Positions 1-5,794 of a DNA stretch of 5,983 nucleotides are shown piece after piece (position 1 is the stretch's first letter; each line of letters begins with the position of its first letter). A program made the translations under genes and the position numbers. The stretch covers positions 5,228 through 11,210 of the forward strand of contig NVRO01000016.1 of NCBI GenBank assembly GCA_002400895.1, in the 5' to 3' direction. The notes beneath the pieces are model-generated. The model did not search any database. It was not told where the DNA came from and saw only the letters and a list, made by a program, of their open reading frames with translations. Source of the DNA: Planctomycetota bacterium (GTDB lineage Bacteria; Planctomycetota; UBA1135).

Positions 1-533
1 GATTGCGTGTCCGACGGATCAATCAGCAGCATGGTTCTGCCGTCGGCCAACTCTTCGATTGTCGCGCCAACATCGTCCCCGGCCGCGGAGTACAAGAAAT
101 CGAACAGCTGGGATGCGATTGCAGGGTCTTTAAACCCGATTGCCGCGGCGGCCACCATGTCTACTTGAGAGTCCAGTGGATTAAGCGGATTGAAGTTGGT
201 AAAGCCAAAGCCGATTTCAAAATTGTCCCACTGACTAAAATCCAAAAGACTTGCTGGCAAGCCTTCGGACTGCAGCATTACAGACGCTTGCATCAGACCC
301 ATGTCCACAAACGGAAGGACCGGCTCAAGAAATGCTTGAACTTCTGGGTCAGACCAGATTCTGCCGATGGAGGATCCTTCAAACCCGGCTGCATATTTAC
401 TGCAATCTGGAATTTGAATGTAAATCTGGGTGGTGATTGGCAGTTGGTCGGCAATCCTGCTTGAGTCCTGGGCGGAGACGACAGGAGCGGCGACGGCTGA
501 AAGAACCAATGAAAGTAGTATGGATTTATTCAT
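1..533 (-). CDS. Secreted hypothetical protein, N-terminal part (runs off left edge)
   Basis: Reading the minus strand from the ATG at 533-531 gives 177 uninterrupted codons to the window edge; the C-terminus lies outside. The N-terminus is a clear signal peptide: a lysine at residue 3, a hydrophobic core at about residues 5-19, and a likely signal peptidase I site after VSA (residue 21). The mature part starts with a short linker, then LPITTQIYIQIPDCSKYAAG and a segment reading GRIWSDPEVQAFLEP at about 58-71. I associate this 'IPD ... GR-W-DPEV--FL-P' style with secreted planctomycete proteins of unknown function, but that is memory and not a search. No catalytic motif is visible. There is no Shine-Dalgarno sequence before the start, only an AAAAC run. 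The plus-strand open frame across this region has no recognisable protein features. Function unknown; I am confident in the gene and its start, not in any role. Confidence 0.82.
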   Translation of the reverse strand, partial: MNKSILLSLVLSAVAAPVVSAQDSSRIADQLPITTQIYIQIPDCSKYAAGFEGSSIGRIWSDPEVQAFLEPVLPFVDMGLMQASVMLQSEGLPASLLDFSQWDNFEIGFGFTNFNPLNPLDSQVDMVAAAAIGFKDPAIASQLFDFLYSAAGDDVGATIEELADGRTMLLIDPSDTQ

Positions 534-581
534 GTTTTGGGCGGCTATACAAGCCACGGCATAGTACGCACAAATGAGCAA

Positions 582-610
582 TTGTGAGTAAGCAAATTCG
601 ACGATAAACT
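582..610 (+). promoter_or_regulatory. Candidate sigma-70 promoter for the cyclophilin-like gene
   Basis: TTGTGA (582-587) and TAAACT (605-610) each match 4 of 6 bases of the -35 and -10 consensus and are separated by exactly 17 bases. A transcript would start near 617, about 34 bases before the ATG at 651. If real, it rules out the upstream TTG at 612 as the translation start. The match is moderate and could be chance. Confidence 0.35.
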
Positions 611-650
611 CTTGCACTCGAACGGCCCTAACCAACTTCGCACGTCACCC

Positions 651-1649
651 ATGAATGCATCTCCCAGTAATACACCACGCACTGCCGCAGGCAGCCACAA
701 CCCTGACATCAATTCCGCCACATCGATGGAGGGATGGTTCCGAGATAATCGCAACTTCCTAATCATGCTGGCGGCAGCGCTGACGATTGGTCTCAGCTAC
801 AACTACTACATGCCCAGACGGGCAGTTCAGGCCCAACAAAACGCTTGGGCTGCGTTTGCTGATATCAACGCAACACCTGGAGGAGCATATACTTATGACG
901 CTCTTCCCGAGACATTGTTGCGCGCCCGTGCAGAATCAAAAATCTACCCCTGGGTAGTTCTCCAGGGCATCCAGGATGCGCTTGCAAGAGCCGACACTGG
1001 AGCGCTTGTTGTCTTGGTTGCGGAGGCAAAGATCCTGCGGGACAACAATTCCCTGCCTGGACTTGCCGGAGAGAACAATGGGGTTCGGGTTGCAGTTTTT
1101 GACCTTGCCATTGCCCGCGCCGAGGAGGCTCTCGAAGGCGGAAACGCTAGAAGTTTTGTCAACCCGACGCCGGACGGACGGTCGTTTGAATTAACCTTAA
1201 GTGACTCTATTGACACAACTTACATTGTCCGCTTTGGTTTGTTTTCGGAGTCCGCGCCGCTCGCTTGTGCCGCGTTTGAAGAATTGGTTGATTCCGGAAG
1301 CATGGTTGGTCGCATCGTCGGCCGATCTGGCGCATTTGGGCTCAACATGAAGCTTTTGGTCCCGGATGACTCCGTTATTGGGGTCGCAACGGAAACGTCT
1401 TGGGGCTTCTACCATTTGCCTGGTTCCCTGAGCTTCAACCAGAAGCCCGGGGAGGCCCATTTAGGCGACTCGGGCTCACTTGAATTCACCATTAAAGATG
1501 CATTTCACCTTGATGGTCGAACTACTGTTTTTGCTCAAATGACTGGGGGAATTGACGACGAGGCAATGGCTGGGTTGCAATACGGTGGCCCAAGCGGTAC
1601 CGACACTCTCCCCGCGCTGGTTGTTACAAAGGCCGAATTTGTCAACTAG
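651..1649 (+). CDS. Membrane-anchored degenerate cyclophilin-like protein
   Basis: The product is 332 residues from the ATG at 651. An in-frame TTG at 612 would add 13 residues, but it lies at the candidate promoter's transcription start. A hydrophobic segment at about 36-54 (NFLIMLAAALTIGLSYNYYM) follows a polar N-terminal tail and looks like a single membrane anchor. An alpha-helical stretch follows at about 58-165, resembling the TPR-like layout of YfgM/PpiD-type proteins. Residues about 179-307 follow the cyclophilin order: a strand reading YIVRFGLFSESAP, then FEELVDSG, a GR (arginine about 225), GSLSF, GSLEFTI and LDGRTTVF. Compared with human CypA, the catalytic-site Arg may remain, but the Gln111, Trp121 and His126 positions read as Leu, His and Thr. 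It is probably not a fully active peptidyl-prolyl isomerase and may act as a chaperone or scaffold at the membrane. Topology is ambiguous because basic residues flank both sides of the anchor. Confidence 0.75.
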   Translation: MNASPSNTPRTAAGSHNPDINSATSMEGWFRDNRNFLIMLAAALTIGLSYNYYMPRRAVQAQQNAWAAFADINATPGGAYTYDALPETLLRARAESKIYPWVVLQGIQDALARADTGALVVLVAEAKILRDNNSLPGLAGENNGVRVAVFDLAIARAEEALEGGNARSFVNPTPDGRSFELTLSDSIDTTYIVRFGLFSESAPLACAAFEELVDSGSMVGRIVGRSGAFGLNMKLLVPDDSVIGVATETSWGFYHLPGSLSFNQKPGEAHLGDSGSLEFTIKDAFHLDGRTTVFAQMTGGIDDEAMAGLQYGGPSGTDTLPALVVTKAEFVN

Positions 1650-1672
1650 AGGAGAGGCAAGCCGGCCTCTAG
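1646..1672. terminator. Hairpin between convergent genes, possible bidirectional terminator
   Basis: CTAGAGG (1646-1652) and CCTCTAG (1666-1672) form a perfect 7-bp inverted repeat. An alternative register pairs AGAGGC (1653-1658) with GCCTCT (1665-1670) around a 6-base loop. It sits exactly between two converging genes, and its arms contain both stop codons: TAG at 1647-1649 (plus) and TAG at 1671-1669 (minus). There is no strong T-tract, so termination is only a possibility. Confidence 0.35.
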
Positions 1673-2562
1673 CTTTCAATCAGTTCACGGACTTCTTCTT
1701 CGGAACCAAATTTGGTGACGAATCGGTCTAGCTGGTCTAAATCCTGAAAGTGAAATACCAATCGCCCGCCACCCCCGCGCCTCAGGCGAATCTCTGAGCG
1801 AAGCCCGCAAGCCCGCGTAACTCTTTCCTGGAGATCGGACACCCATGCGGCCTGCCTTGGGCGTGGTTTGTGCCTTGGGGCCAGATTGCCTTTGGATGCC
1901 CTGGAGCAAAGCTCCTCGGTTTTCCTTACTGACAGGTCACCGTCTGTAACTTGCTTGAATACCACCTCTTGTGTTGCCGACCCGGCAAGGCGCAAAAGCG
2001 CCCGGGCGTGCCCCGCGGTAATTGTTCCACGTGAAACAGCGGCCTGGATTGCTTCGGGTAGTTCTAGTAGCCGGACCAGGTTTGAAATTGTGGGACGCTC
2101 GTAGCCAAGCCCAGCCGCGACTTCCTCGTGTGAAAGGCCGAATTCTCCAACCAGCCTCGCGCATGCCTTGGCGCGCTCGATCGGATCAAGGTCCTCGCGC
2201 TGAACGTTTTCAATTAGCGCTAGCTCGAGCCTTTCGGCTTCGCTGCGCACTCCTTCGCGGACAATAACTGGCACACTTTTCAGCCCCGCTAATTGCGCGG
2301 CACGCCATCGCCTTTCTCCGGCTAAAATTTCGTAGTCGTCACCGCCGAGAGCGGTCACCACGATTGGCTGCAGAATCCCGTGTTTGCGGATGCTGCCGGC
2401 CAAGCCCTCAAGTCCACGTTCTTGGTGCTGCCGTGGTTGCTGGCTGTTCGGGCGCAAGTTTCCGGCCGGAACCCAAAGTGGTCCGCCGCCGACATTGCTT
2501 TCTTTTGCGTGCGTATTAGAAAGAAGGGAGTCAAGTCCCTTGCCAAGTTTTCTTGCTGACAT
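1669..2562 (-). CDS. parB: Chromosome-partitioning protein ParB
   Basis: This 297-residue protein has the full order of a chromosomal ParB (Spo0J) CTPase clamp. The N-terminal KLGKGLDSLL motif (5-14) is the part that in relatives contacts ParA. The N-terminal CTP-binding domain carries GERRWRA (82-88) and ENVQREDL (118-125). A helix-turn-helix follows at about 143-163 (LSHEEVAAGLGYERPTISNL), then the GHAR motif (184-187), a basic Pro/Arg linker at about 224-238, and a C-terminal dimerisation domain from about 241. ParB loads at parS, spreads by CTP-dependent sliding, and works with ParA and SMC in origin segregation. Length and motifs are normal, with no sign of decay. The start has no Shine-Dalgarno site, only an AATAAAAA leader. 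parA, usually just upstream of parB, is not here; the upstream neighbour is a divergent metallophosphoesterase. The gene contains its own parS site. Confidence 0.96.
   Translation of the reverse strand: MSARKLGKGLDSLLSNTHAKESNVGGGPLWVPAGNLRPNSQQPRQHQERGLEGLAGSIRKHGILQPIVVTALGGDDYEILAGERRWRAAQLAGLKSVPVIVREGVRSEAERLELALIENVQREDLDPIERAKACARLVGEFGLSHEEVAAGLGYERPTISNLVRLLELPEAIQAAVSRGTITAGHARALLRLAGSATQEVVFKQVTDGDLSVRKTEELCSRASKGNLAPRHKPRPRQAAWVSDLQERVTRACGLRSEIRLRRGGGGRLVFHFQDLDQLDRFVTKFGSEEEVRELIES
2023..2038. promoter_or_regulatory. parS: parS centromere-like site inside parB
   Basis: The sequence TGTTCCACGTGAAACA matches the classic bacterial parS palindrome (TGTTTCACGTGAAACA) at 15 of 16 bases. 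It fits the relaxed consensus TGTTNCACGTGAAACA fully. It lies within the codons for ParB residues 175-180 (A-V-S-R-G-T), just ahead of the GHAR motif. ParB nucleates on such sites, so this is probably a binding site for the protein encoded around it. A near-perfect 16-bp match in a window this size is very unlikely by chance. Confidence 0.88.
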
Positions 2563-2628
2563 TTTTTATTGTTTTGAGGGGTCCGGCACTCAGGATAGCG
2601 TATTCTGCACAGGCTTCTTACAAAAGAA
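2563..2628. promoter_or_regulatory. Divergent intergenic region between parB and the phosphoesterase gene
   Basis: These 66 bases must hold the start signals for both divergent genes. TATTCT (2601-2606) could be a -10 for the plus gene, but no -35 sits at the right distance. No Shine-Dalgarno site is visible for either gene; both starts follow A-rich leaders. I see no operator or riboswitch. Confidence 0.4.
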
Positions 2629-3372
2629 ATGACAAAGCCTCGCGAAATAGCAGTCCTTGGTGACCTTCACGCAAATTTATCGGCACTGGAGGCGGTATTG
2701 TCATTGATAGACCTTGAAGATGTCCAAGAAATATTGTGTGTTGGTGACCTGGTCGGCTACGGGGCTCGGCCCAACGAAGTGGTAGAGATGGTCCAAGACC
2801 GGAATATCGTCTGCGTTGCTGGCAATCACGACTGGGCTTTGTTGGGGAAATTGTCCCCGAACTACTTCAACCCCTACGCTCTTGCTGCCATTAAATTGCA
2901 TCAACAGCTGATTTCCAAAAAGAACCGGGAATTTTTGGCCCACCTGCCGTTGCGAATTGATGATCCAGACTTTTGCCTGTTTCACGGAGCCTTGCCGAAT
3001 CCTGAATTATTCAACTACCTTCAGTCATATCCAGCTGCACACGGATCCTTGGACGATTTTGACGCTAGGGTTGGTTTTTGCGGGCACACCCATGTGCCAA
3101 TGAACTTTTTGCAAAGCCCTGGAAATTCCGAACTTGAATGGCACTTTAAGGATGATTGGCTGCTTGGCTCGGAGCAGCGTGCGGTTATAAACGTTGGCTC
3201 CCCGGGCCAACCGAGAGATGAAAATCCCCAATCCCCAGTTCTATTTTTCAACCCGCAGAGCGGAAGGATTCGGCTACTGCGAACCCCTTACAACATCGCC
3301 GCCGAACAAAAACTAATCCGCAAAGCCGGGCTGCCTGCCATCCTGGGAGACCGGCTTCTTCACGGCATTTAA
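2629..3372 (+). CDS. Metallophosphoesterase, YfcE/MJ0936-like (Metallophos_2)
   Basis: This 247-residue protein has all signature motifs of the calcineurin-like two-metal phosphoesterase fold, in order: GDLHAN (11-16; Asp12, His14), GDLVGYG (39-45; Asp40), GNHDW (65-69; Asn66, His67), FHGAL (118-122; His119) and GHTHVP (152-157; His153, His155). A C-terminal INVGSPGQPRD (187-197) is typical of the small YfcE/MJ0936-type group. All expected metal ligands are present, so it should be an active phosphodiesterase or phosphatase, probably cytoplasmic since no signal peptide is seen. The natural substrate cannot be read from the sequence; relatives hydrolyse phosphodiesters, nucleotides or phosphoproteins. 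The ATG at 2629 follows an ACAAAAGAA leader without a Shine-Dalgarno site, and the GDLHAN motif falls at the usual distance from it. It is divergent from parB and convergent with the HPr-fusion gene, so it is probably transcribed alone. Confidence 0.93.
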   Translation: MTKPREIAVLGDLHANLSALEAVLSLIDLEDVQEILCVGDLVGYGARPNEVVEMVQDRNIVCVAGNHDWALLGKLSPNYFNPYALAAIKLHQQLISKKNREFLAHLPLRIDDPDFCLFHGALPNPELFNYLQSYPAAHGSLDDFDARVGFCGHTHVPMNFLQSPGNSELEWHFKDDWLLGSEQRAVINVGSPGQPRDENPQSPVLFFNPQSGRIRLLRTPYNIAAEQKLIRKAGLPAILGDRLLHGI

Positions 3373-3395
3373 ACCGCTAGCGCTGTTTGCTCCGC

Positions 3396-4721
3396 CTAGC
3401 CAACAGACGGTACGAGATAAGACAGTTCTTTGGGGATTTTGTCGAAGCCGTCCTCGCCAAGACTTGCCGCAAACAACAATTCCAAATCCCTTAAGGACCT
3501 TCGGTCTCCGGTAAACCGGATTGCCTTTACATTCGGGTGTCCGCCTGCCATAACCAGTAATTGCATGATGCTGGCGGCCGAACACTTGTCACCTTCAATC
3601 TCGGCCTCGACCGGGGTACGGTGTTGATTCACCACCGAAACAATCAAGGAAATTGGGCGGGCGTGGAGGCTGACGCCTTCGGGAATTTCAAGGGTCTTGC
3701 TCTCTACCTCGGTCAGTTCTTTCAGGAGTTCGTCGGCAACCGCAACTGTTTCGTTTAATACGTTGTAAGCGCATATTGAACAGGTATTTATGACTATTTT
3801 GCCGATTTCGATTTCGCCCAGGATTACCTTTCCTTCGCTATCCAGGAAAGAGTCCATTTTGTGGCGACCGTACAGGTGAGACAGCGCGGTTGCGGCCTCA
3901 AACAGGTGGAGAGAGATGCTCGCTGCACCACGCAGCTTGCGCAAAGCCGGGTGATTCCCTTCCTCGGCGCAACCAGCGATTTCGCTGTCGTAGACGCTCT
4001 GCAGGTTGTGGATTTGAGATTCAATCCTGCGGCACTGCTCTTCGCGGCAGAAACGGCCCATGATTTCACGCAGTTCCGTGTGATCCTCGACCCGGTAGGG
4101 CTTGTTGGCATCAAACTGACTTGCCAGGTGAATGAAGCGGCCGACCAGTCGCGCCGCCTGGGAGGTGTGCAGCGCCTCGGGCCTTTGTTCGTCCCTGTCG
4201 CGCATTAGCCGATAACTCGGTCCTGCCGCACCAAGCGATTCCACTCTTAGTGCTGCGTCTGGCCAAACCATCCCTGATTCCTTCCAGAATGAGCGCAAGG
4301 TCTTTAGACAGCGAGATATAGAGTCACCCAGCTCAAGCGCGGAGGTGCGCACGAGCGGATCAAGATTGTTGTTAATCCAATCGGATTGGACTATCTGATA
4401 AGAGCCAATGCGGGCGTGCAGGTGCACCAGCCCTGACATTGCCGCAGAAGACCAGCGCAAAATAGCTATTAATTCGCGGCACTTGAAGAACTGACGGTTC
4501 TCCTTGGCTCCATAGTCATCCAAATAGGTTTCAAGGTCGGTGCTCGCCTGGGACAGATGATACAGCTGGCGCTGGGTCCACTGTTCAGGGGTAAGCTCAA
4601 GGAATCCGTTCGCCAGCATCAACAAATCGTGGGCCTGGCTGGCAAGCAGCGGCTTGAACTCTTCCTCGGCCACGACGCGGCGAGGTGGTCGACTTTCGGT
4701 CCATGGGGAGGGGGAGGTCAT
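3396..4721 (-). CDS. Large alpha-helical protein with C-terminal HPr (PTS phosphocarrier) domain
   Basis: The product is 441 residues, against about 85-90 for normal HPr. Residues about 342-430 align along the whole length of HPr: TLEIPEGVSLHARP contains the phospho-accepting histidine (His353, with Arg355 and Pro356). SAASIMQLL puts Ser384 exactly 31 residues later, the spacing between His15 and regulatory Ser46 in Bacillus subtilis HPr; the usual Lys before that Ser is Ala. Residues 1-340 are mostly predicted helix with no signal peptide or clear membrane segment, and I do not recognise a family. Cysteines at 225/230 (CREEQC) and 314/317 (CSIC) are the only notable motifs. The HPr part suggests phosphorylation by EI (His) and possibly by HPr kinase (Ser), so the protein may be a regulator and not a sugar-transport carrier. 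The start has an AAGAGAG purine tract about eight bases upstream. No EI or HPrK gene is in the window. Confidence 0.85.
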   Translation of the reverse strand: MTSPSPWTESRPPRRVVAEEEFKPLLASQAHDLLMLANGFLELTPEQWTQRQLYHLSQASTDLETYLDDYGAKENRQFFKCRELIAILRWSSAAMSGLVHLHARIGSYQIVQSDWINNNLDPLVRTSALELGDSISRCLKTLRSFWKESGMVWPDAALRVESLGAAGPSYRLMRDRDEQRPEALHTSQAARLVGRFIHLASQFDANKPYRVEDHTELREIMGRFCREEQCRRIESQIHNLQSVYDSEIAGCAEEGNHPALRKLRGAASISLHLFEAATALSHLYGRHKMDSFLDSEGKVILGEIEIGKIVINTCSICAYNVLNETVAVADELLKELTEVESKTLEIPEGVSLHARPISLIVSVVNQHRTPVEAEIEGDKCSAASIMQLLVMAGGHPNVKAIRFTGDRRSLRDLELLFAASLGEDGFDKIPKELSYLVPSVG

Positions 4722-4909
4722 TGCCTTGCTCTCTTTTCACCGTAGCAGCCCGTGTCAAATTTACCCTGGACACCTTGGCCCACCTTTTTCGGACACAACC
4801 CGGCACGGCTTAAGTAAAAAAACATCTAAAGTTTTCCTCCGAAGCAGCCGTTGAAGAGGGGCGGGAATTCGCCCGCACCGCCCCCGTCACGAACCCCGGA
4901 GATTGAACC
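4722..4909. other. Divergent intergenic region upstream of the HPr-fusion and sigma genes
   Basis: These 188 bases contain no gene I can support. A perfect TTGACA (-35) on the minus strand (4758-4753) points toward the HPr-fusion gene, but the correctly spaced -10 position (AAGAGA) is poor. On the plus side, a GC-rich hairpin (next entry) and GGAG at 4898-4901 precede the sigma gene. No convincing sigma-gene promoter is visible. Confidence 0.5.
4859..4876 (+). other. Small GC-rich hairpin in the sigma gene leader
   Basis: GGGCG (4859-4863) pairs with CGCCC (4870-4874); in an alternative register GCGGG (4861-4865) pairs with CCCGC (4872-4876). Each stem is 5 bp with a 6-base loop. It ends about 21 bases before the GGAG ahead of the likely sigma start, so it could modulate translation. 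No T-tract follows, so it is not a standard terminator. Could be chance. Confidence 0.25.
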
Positions 4910-4912
4910 ATC
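4898..4912 (+). promoter_or_regulatory. Shine-Dalgarno GGAG with ATC start codon for the sigma gene
   Basis: GGAG (4898-4901), then an 8-base spacer, then ATC (4910-4912) in frame with sigma region 1.2. This is the clearest ribosome binding site in the window and decides the start. ATC is a very rare initiator; a one-base error from ATG is the main alternative. Confidence 0.55.
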
Positions 4913-5794
4913 GCATCCGACCGCTGCCTAGAAGCTTACCTTCACGACATCGATGAAGTTCCTCTGCTTACAAAGGAGCAAGAAATCGAGCTCAGCCGCC
5001 GCGTACTGAAGGGTGACGAAGAAGCACGCGAACACATGATTCGCGCCAACCTTCGCCTCGTCGTCAGCATTGCAAAACGTTTTAATGGGCGCGGCCTTGC
5101 TCTTCCTGACCTGATTGCGGAAGGCAACCTGGGTTTATTCAAAGCCGTTGAAAAATTCAATCCCGAGGCCGGGTTTCGTTTCTCAACTTATGCCACCTGG
5201 TGGATTCAACAAACTATCCGCCGCGCATTAATCAACCAGGTCAAAACCGTTCGCATTCCTTCCTATATGGTGGAAATACTGACCAAATGGAATCGGGCAA
5301 CAGAGACCCTGGAAGGTGAGCTTGGTCGCCGCCCGTCAGCCAGGGAAATCGCTGACCACCTAGGCTTAACCGACAACAACTTGAAGATTGTAAAACAAAC
5401 CCTTCAGCACTCGGCGCCGCTGTCTTCGACAGACGAAATGTTGGCCAATCTGGCAGACGCGCACCATGAGCTTGGCCGTCTCATGCCTCATGATGCCGCC
5501 ATTCAAAACGACGCCCTCAAAACAACCATGGAAATTCTGGATCTGATTGACGAACGCGAAGCAAAAGTATTGCGGATGCGTTACGGTTTGAAGGAAGAGA
5601 AACCCGCCACCCTTGAAGCAATTTCCAAGAAGTTGGGTATCTCGCGCGAGCGAGTGCGACAAATTGAGCGCGACGCGCTACGCAAGCTTCACGCGCACAT
5701 TGTCAATGGAGTACCGCCAGAACAAGTCTTTCCTACCATCCGCAGCAAGCGCGAGCATGGGAGCGACGGCTCCAGCGACAAACGACCAGCCTAG
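4910..5794 (+). CDS. rpoD-like: Primary-type sigma-70 factor (RpoD/SigA-like), no region 1.1; likely ATC start
   Basis: Read from 4910 this is 294 residues. Region 1.2 is at about 7-35 (CLEAYLHDIDEVPLLTKEQE). Region 2 is at about 43-108, with NLRLVVSIAKRF, LPDLIAEGNLGLFKAVEKF and the -10-binding segment FRFSTYATWWIQQTIRRA. Region 3 is at about 112-185 (VRIPSYMVEIL, GRRPSAREIADHLGL). Region 4 is at about 203-262, with the -35-binding helix-turn-helix ISRERVRQIERDALRKL. All core contacts look intact, so it should bind RNA polymerase and recognise sigma-70-type promoters. Region 1.1 and the large non-conserved insert of E. coli RpoD are absent, as in group 2 and many planctomycete sigmas. No ATG, GTG or TTG is in frame between the stop at 4904-4906 and the ATG at 5036, but region 1.2 demands a start near 4910. 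ATC at 4910 has GGAG eight bases upstream. Starting at 5036 would delete region 1.2. Confidence 0.92.
   Translation: MASDRCLEAYLHDIDEVPLLTKEQEIELSRRVLKGDEEAREHMIRANLRLVVSIAKRFNGRGLALPDLIAEGNLGLFKAVEKFNPEAGFRFSTYATWWIQQTIRRALINQVKTVRIPSYMVEILTKWNRATETLEGELGRRPSAREIADHLGLTDNNLKIVKQTLQHSAPLSSTDEMLANLADAHHELGRLMPHDAAIQNDALKTTMEILDLIDEREAKVLRMRYGLKEEKPATLEAISKKLGISRERVRQIERDALRKLHAHIVNGVPPEQVFPTIRSKREHGSDGSSDKRPA

Noticed and set aside
3..464. Plus-strand open frame of about 153 codons at the left edge
   Set aside because: It is antisense to a frame with a textbook signal peptide and mature sequence, and its own translation shows no protein-like features.
612..650. TTG at 612 as the start of the cyclophilin-like gene
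   Set aside because: It lies at the expected transcription start of the candidate promoter (582-610) and has no Shine-Dalgarno site. The ATG at 651 is simpler, though not proven.
3824..4208. Open frames of about 96 and 115 codons within the HPr-fusion gene, other frames
   Set aside because: Shadows of the real gene with no motifs and no ribosome sites.
4410..4424. HLHAR at residues 100-104 of the HPr-fusion protein as a second phospho-histidine site
   Set aside because: It resembles the HARP motif but lacks the proline and any surrounding HPr sequence; probably chance.
4704..4721. C-rich tract right after the HPr-fusion start codon as a regulatory anti-Shine-Dalgarno element
   Set aside because: It encodes ordinary Ser/Pro codons and no convincing pairing with the upstream purine tract could be drawn.
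4730..4758. Sigma-70 promoter for the HPr-fusion gene using the perfect TTGACA at 4758-4753
   Set aside because: The -10 at 17-base spacing reads AAGAGA, a poor match, and would place the transcription start nearly at the start codon.
5366..5662. Minus-strand open frame of 98 codons across the sigma gene
   Set aside because: Antisense to conserved sigma regions 3-4 and without recognisable features.
5613..5756. Upstream extension of hemW to an ATG inside the sigma gene
   Set aside because: The added residues come from sigma region 4 read out of frame and do not resemble a HemW N-terminus; the ATG at 5757 fits better.
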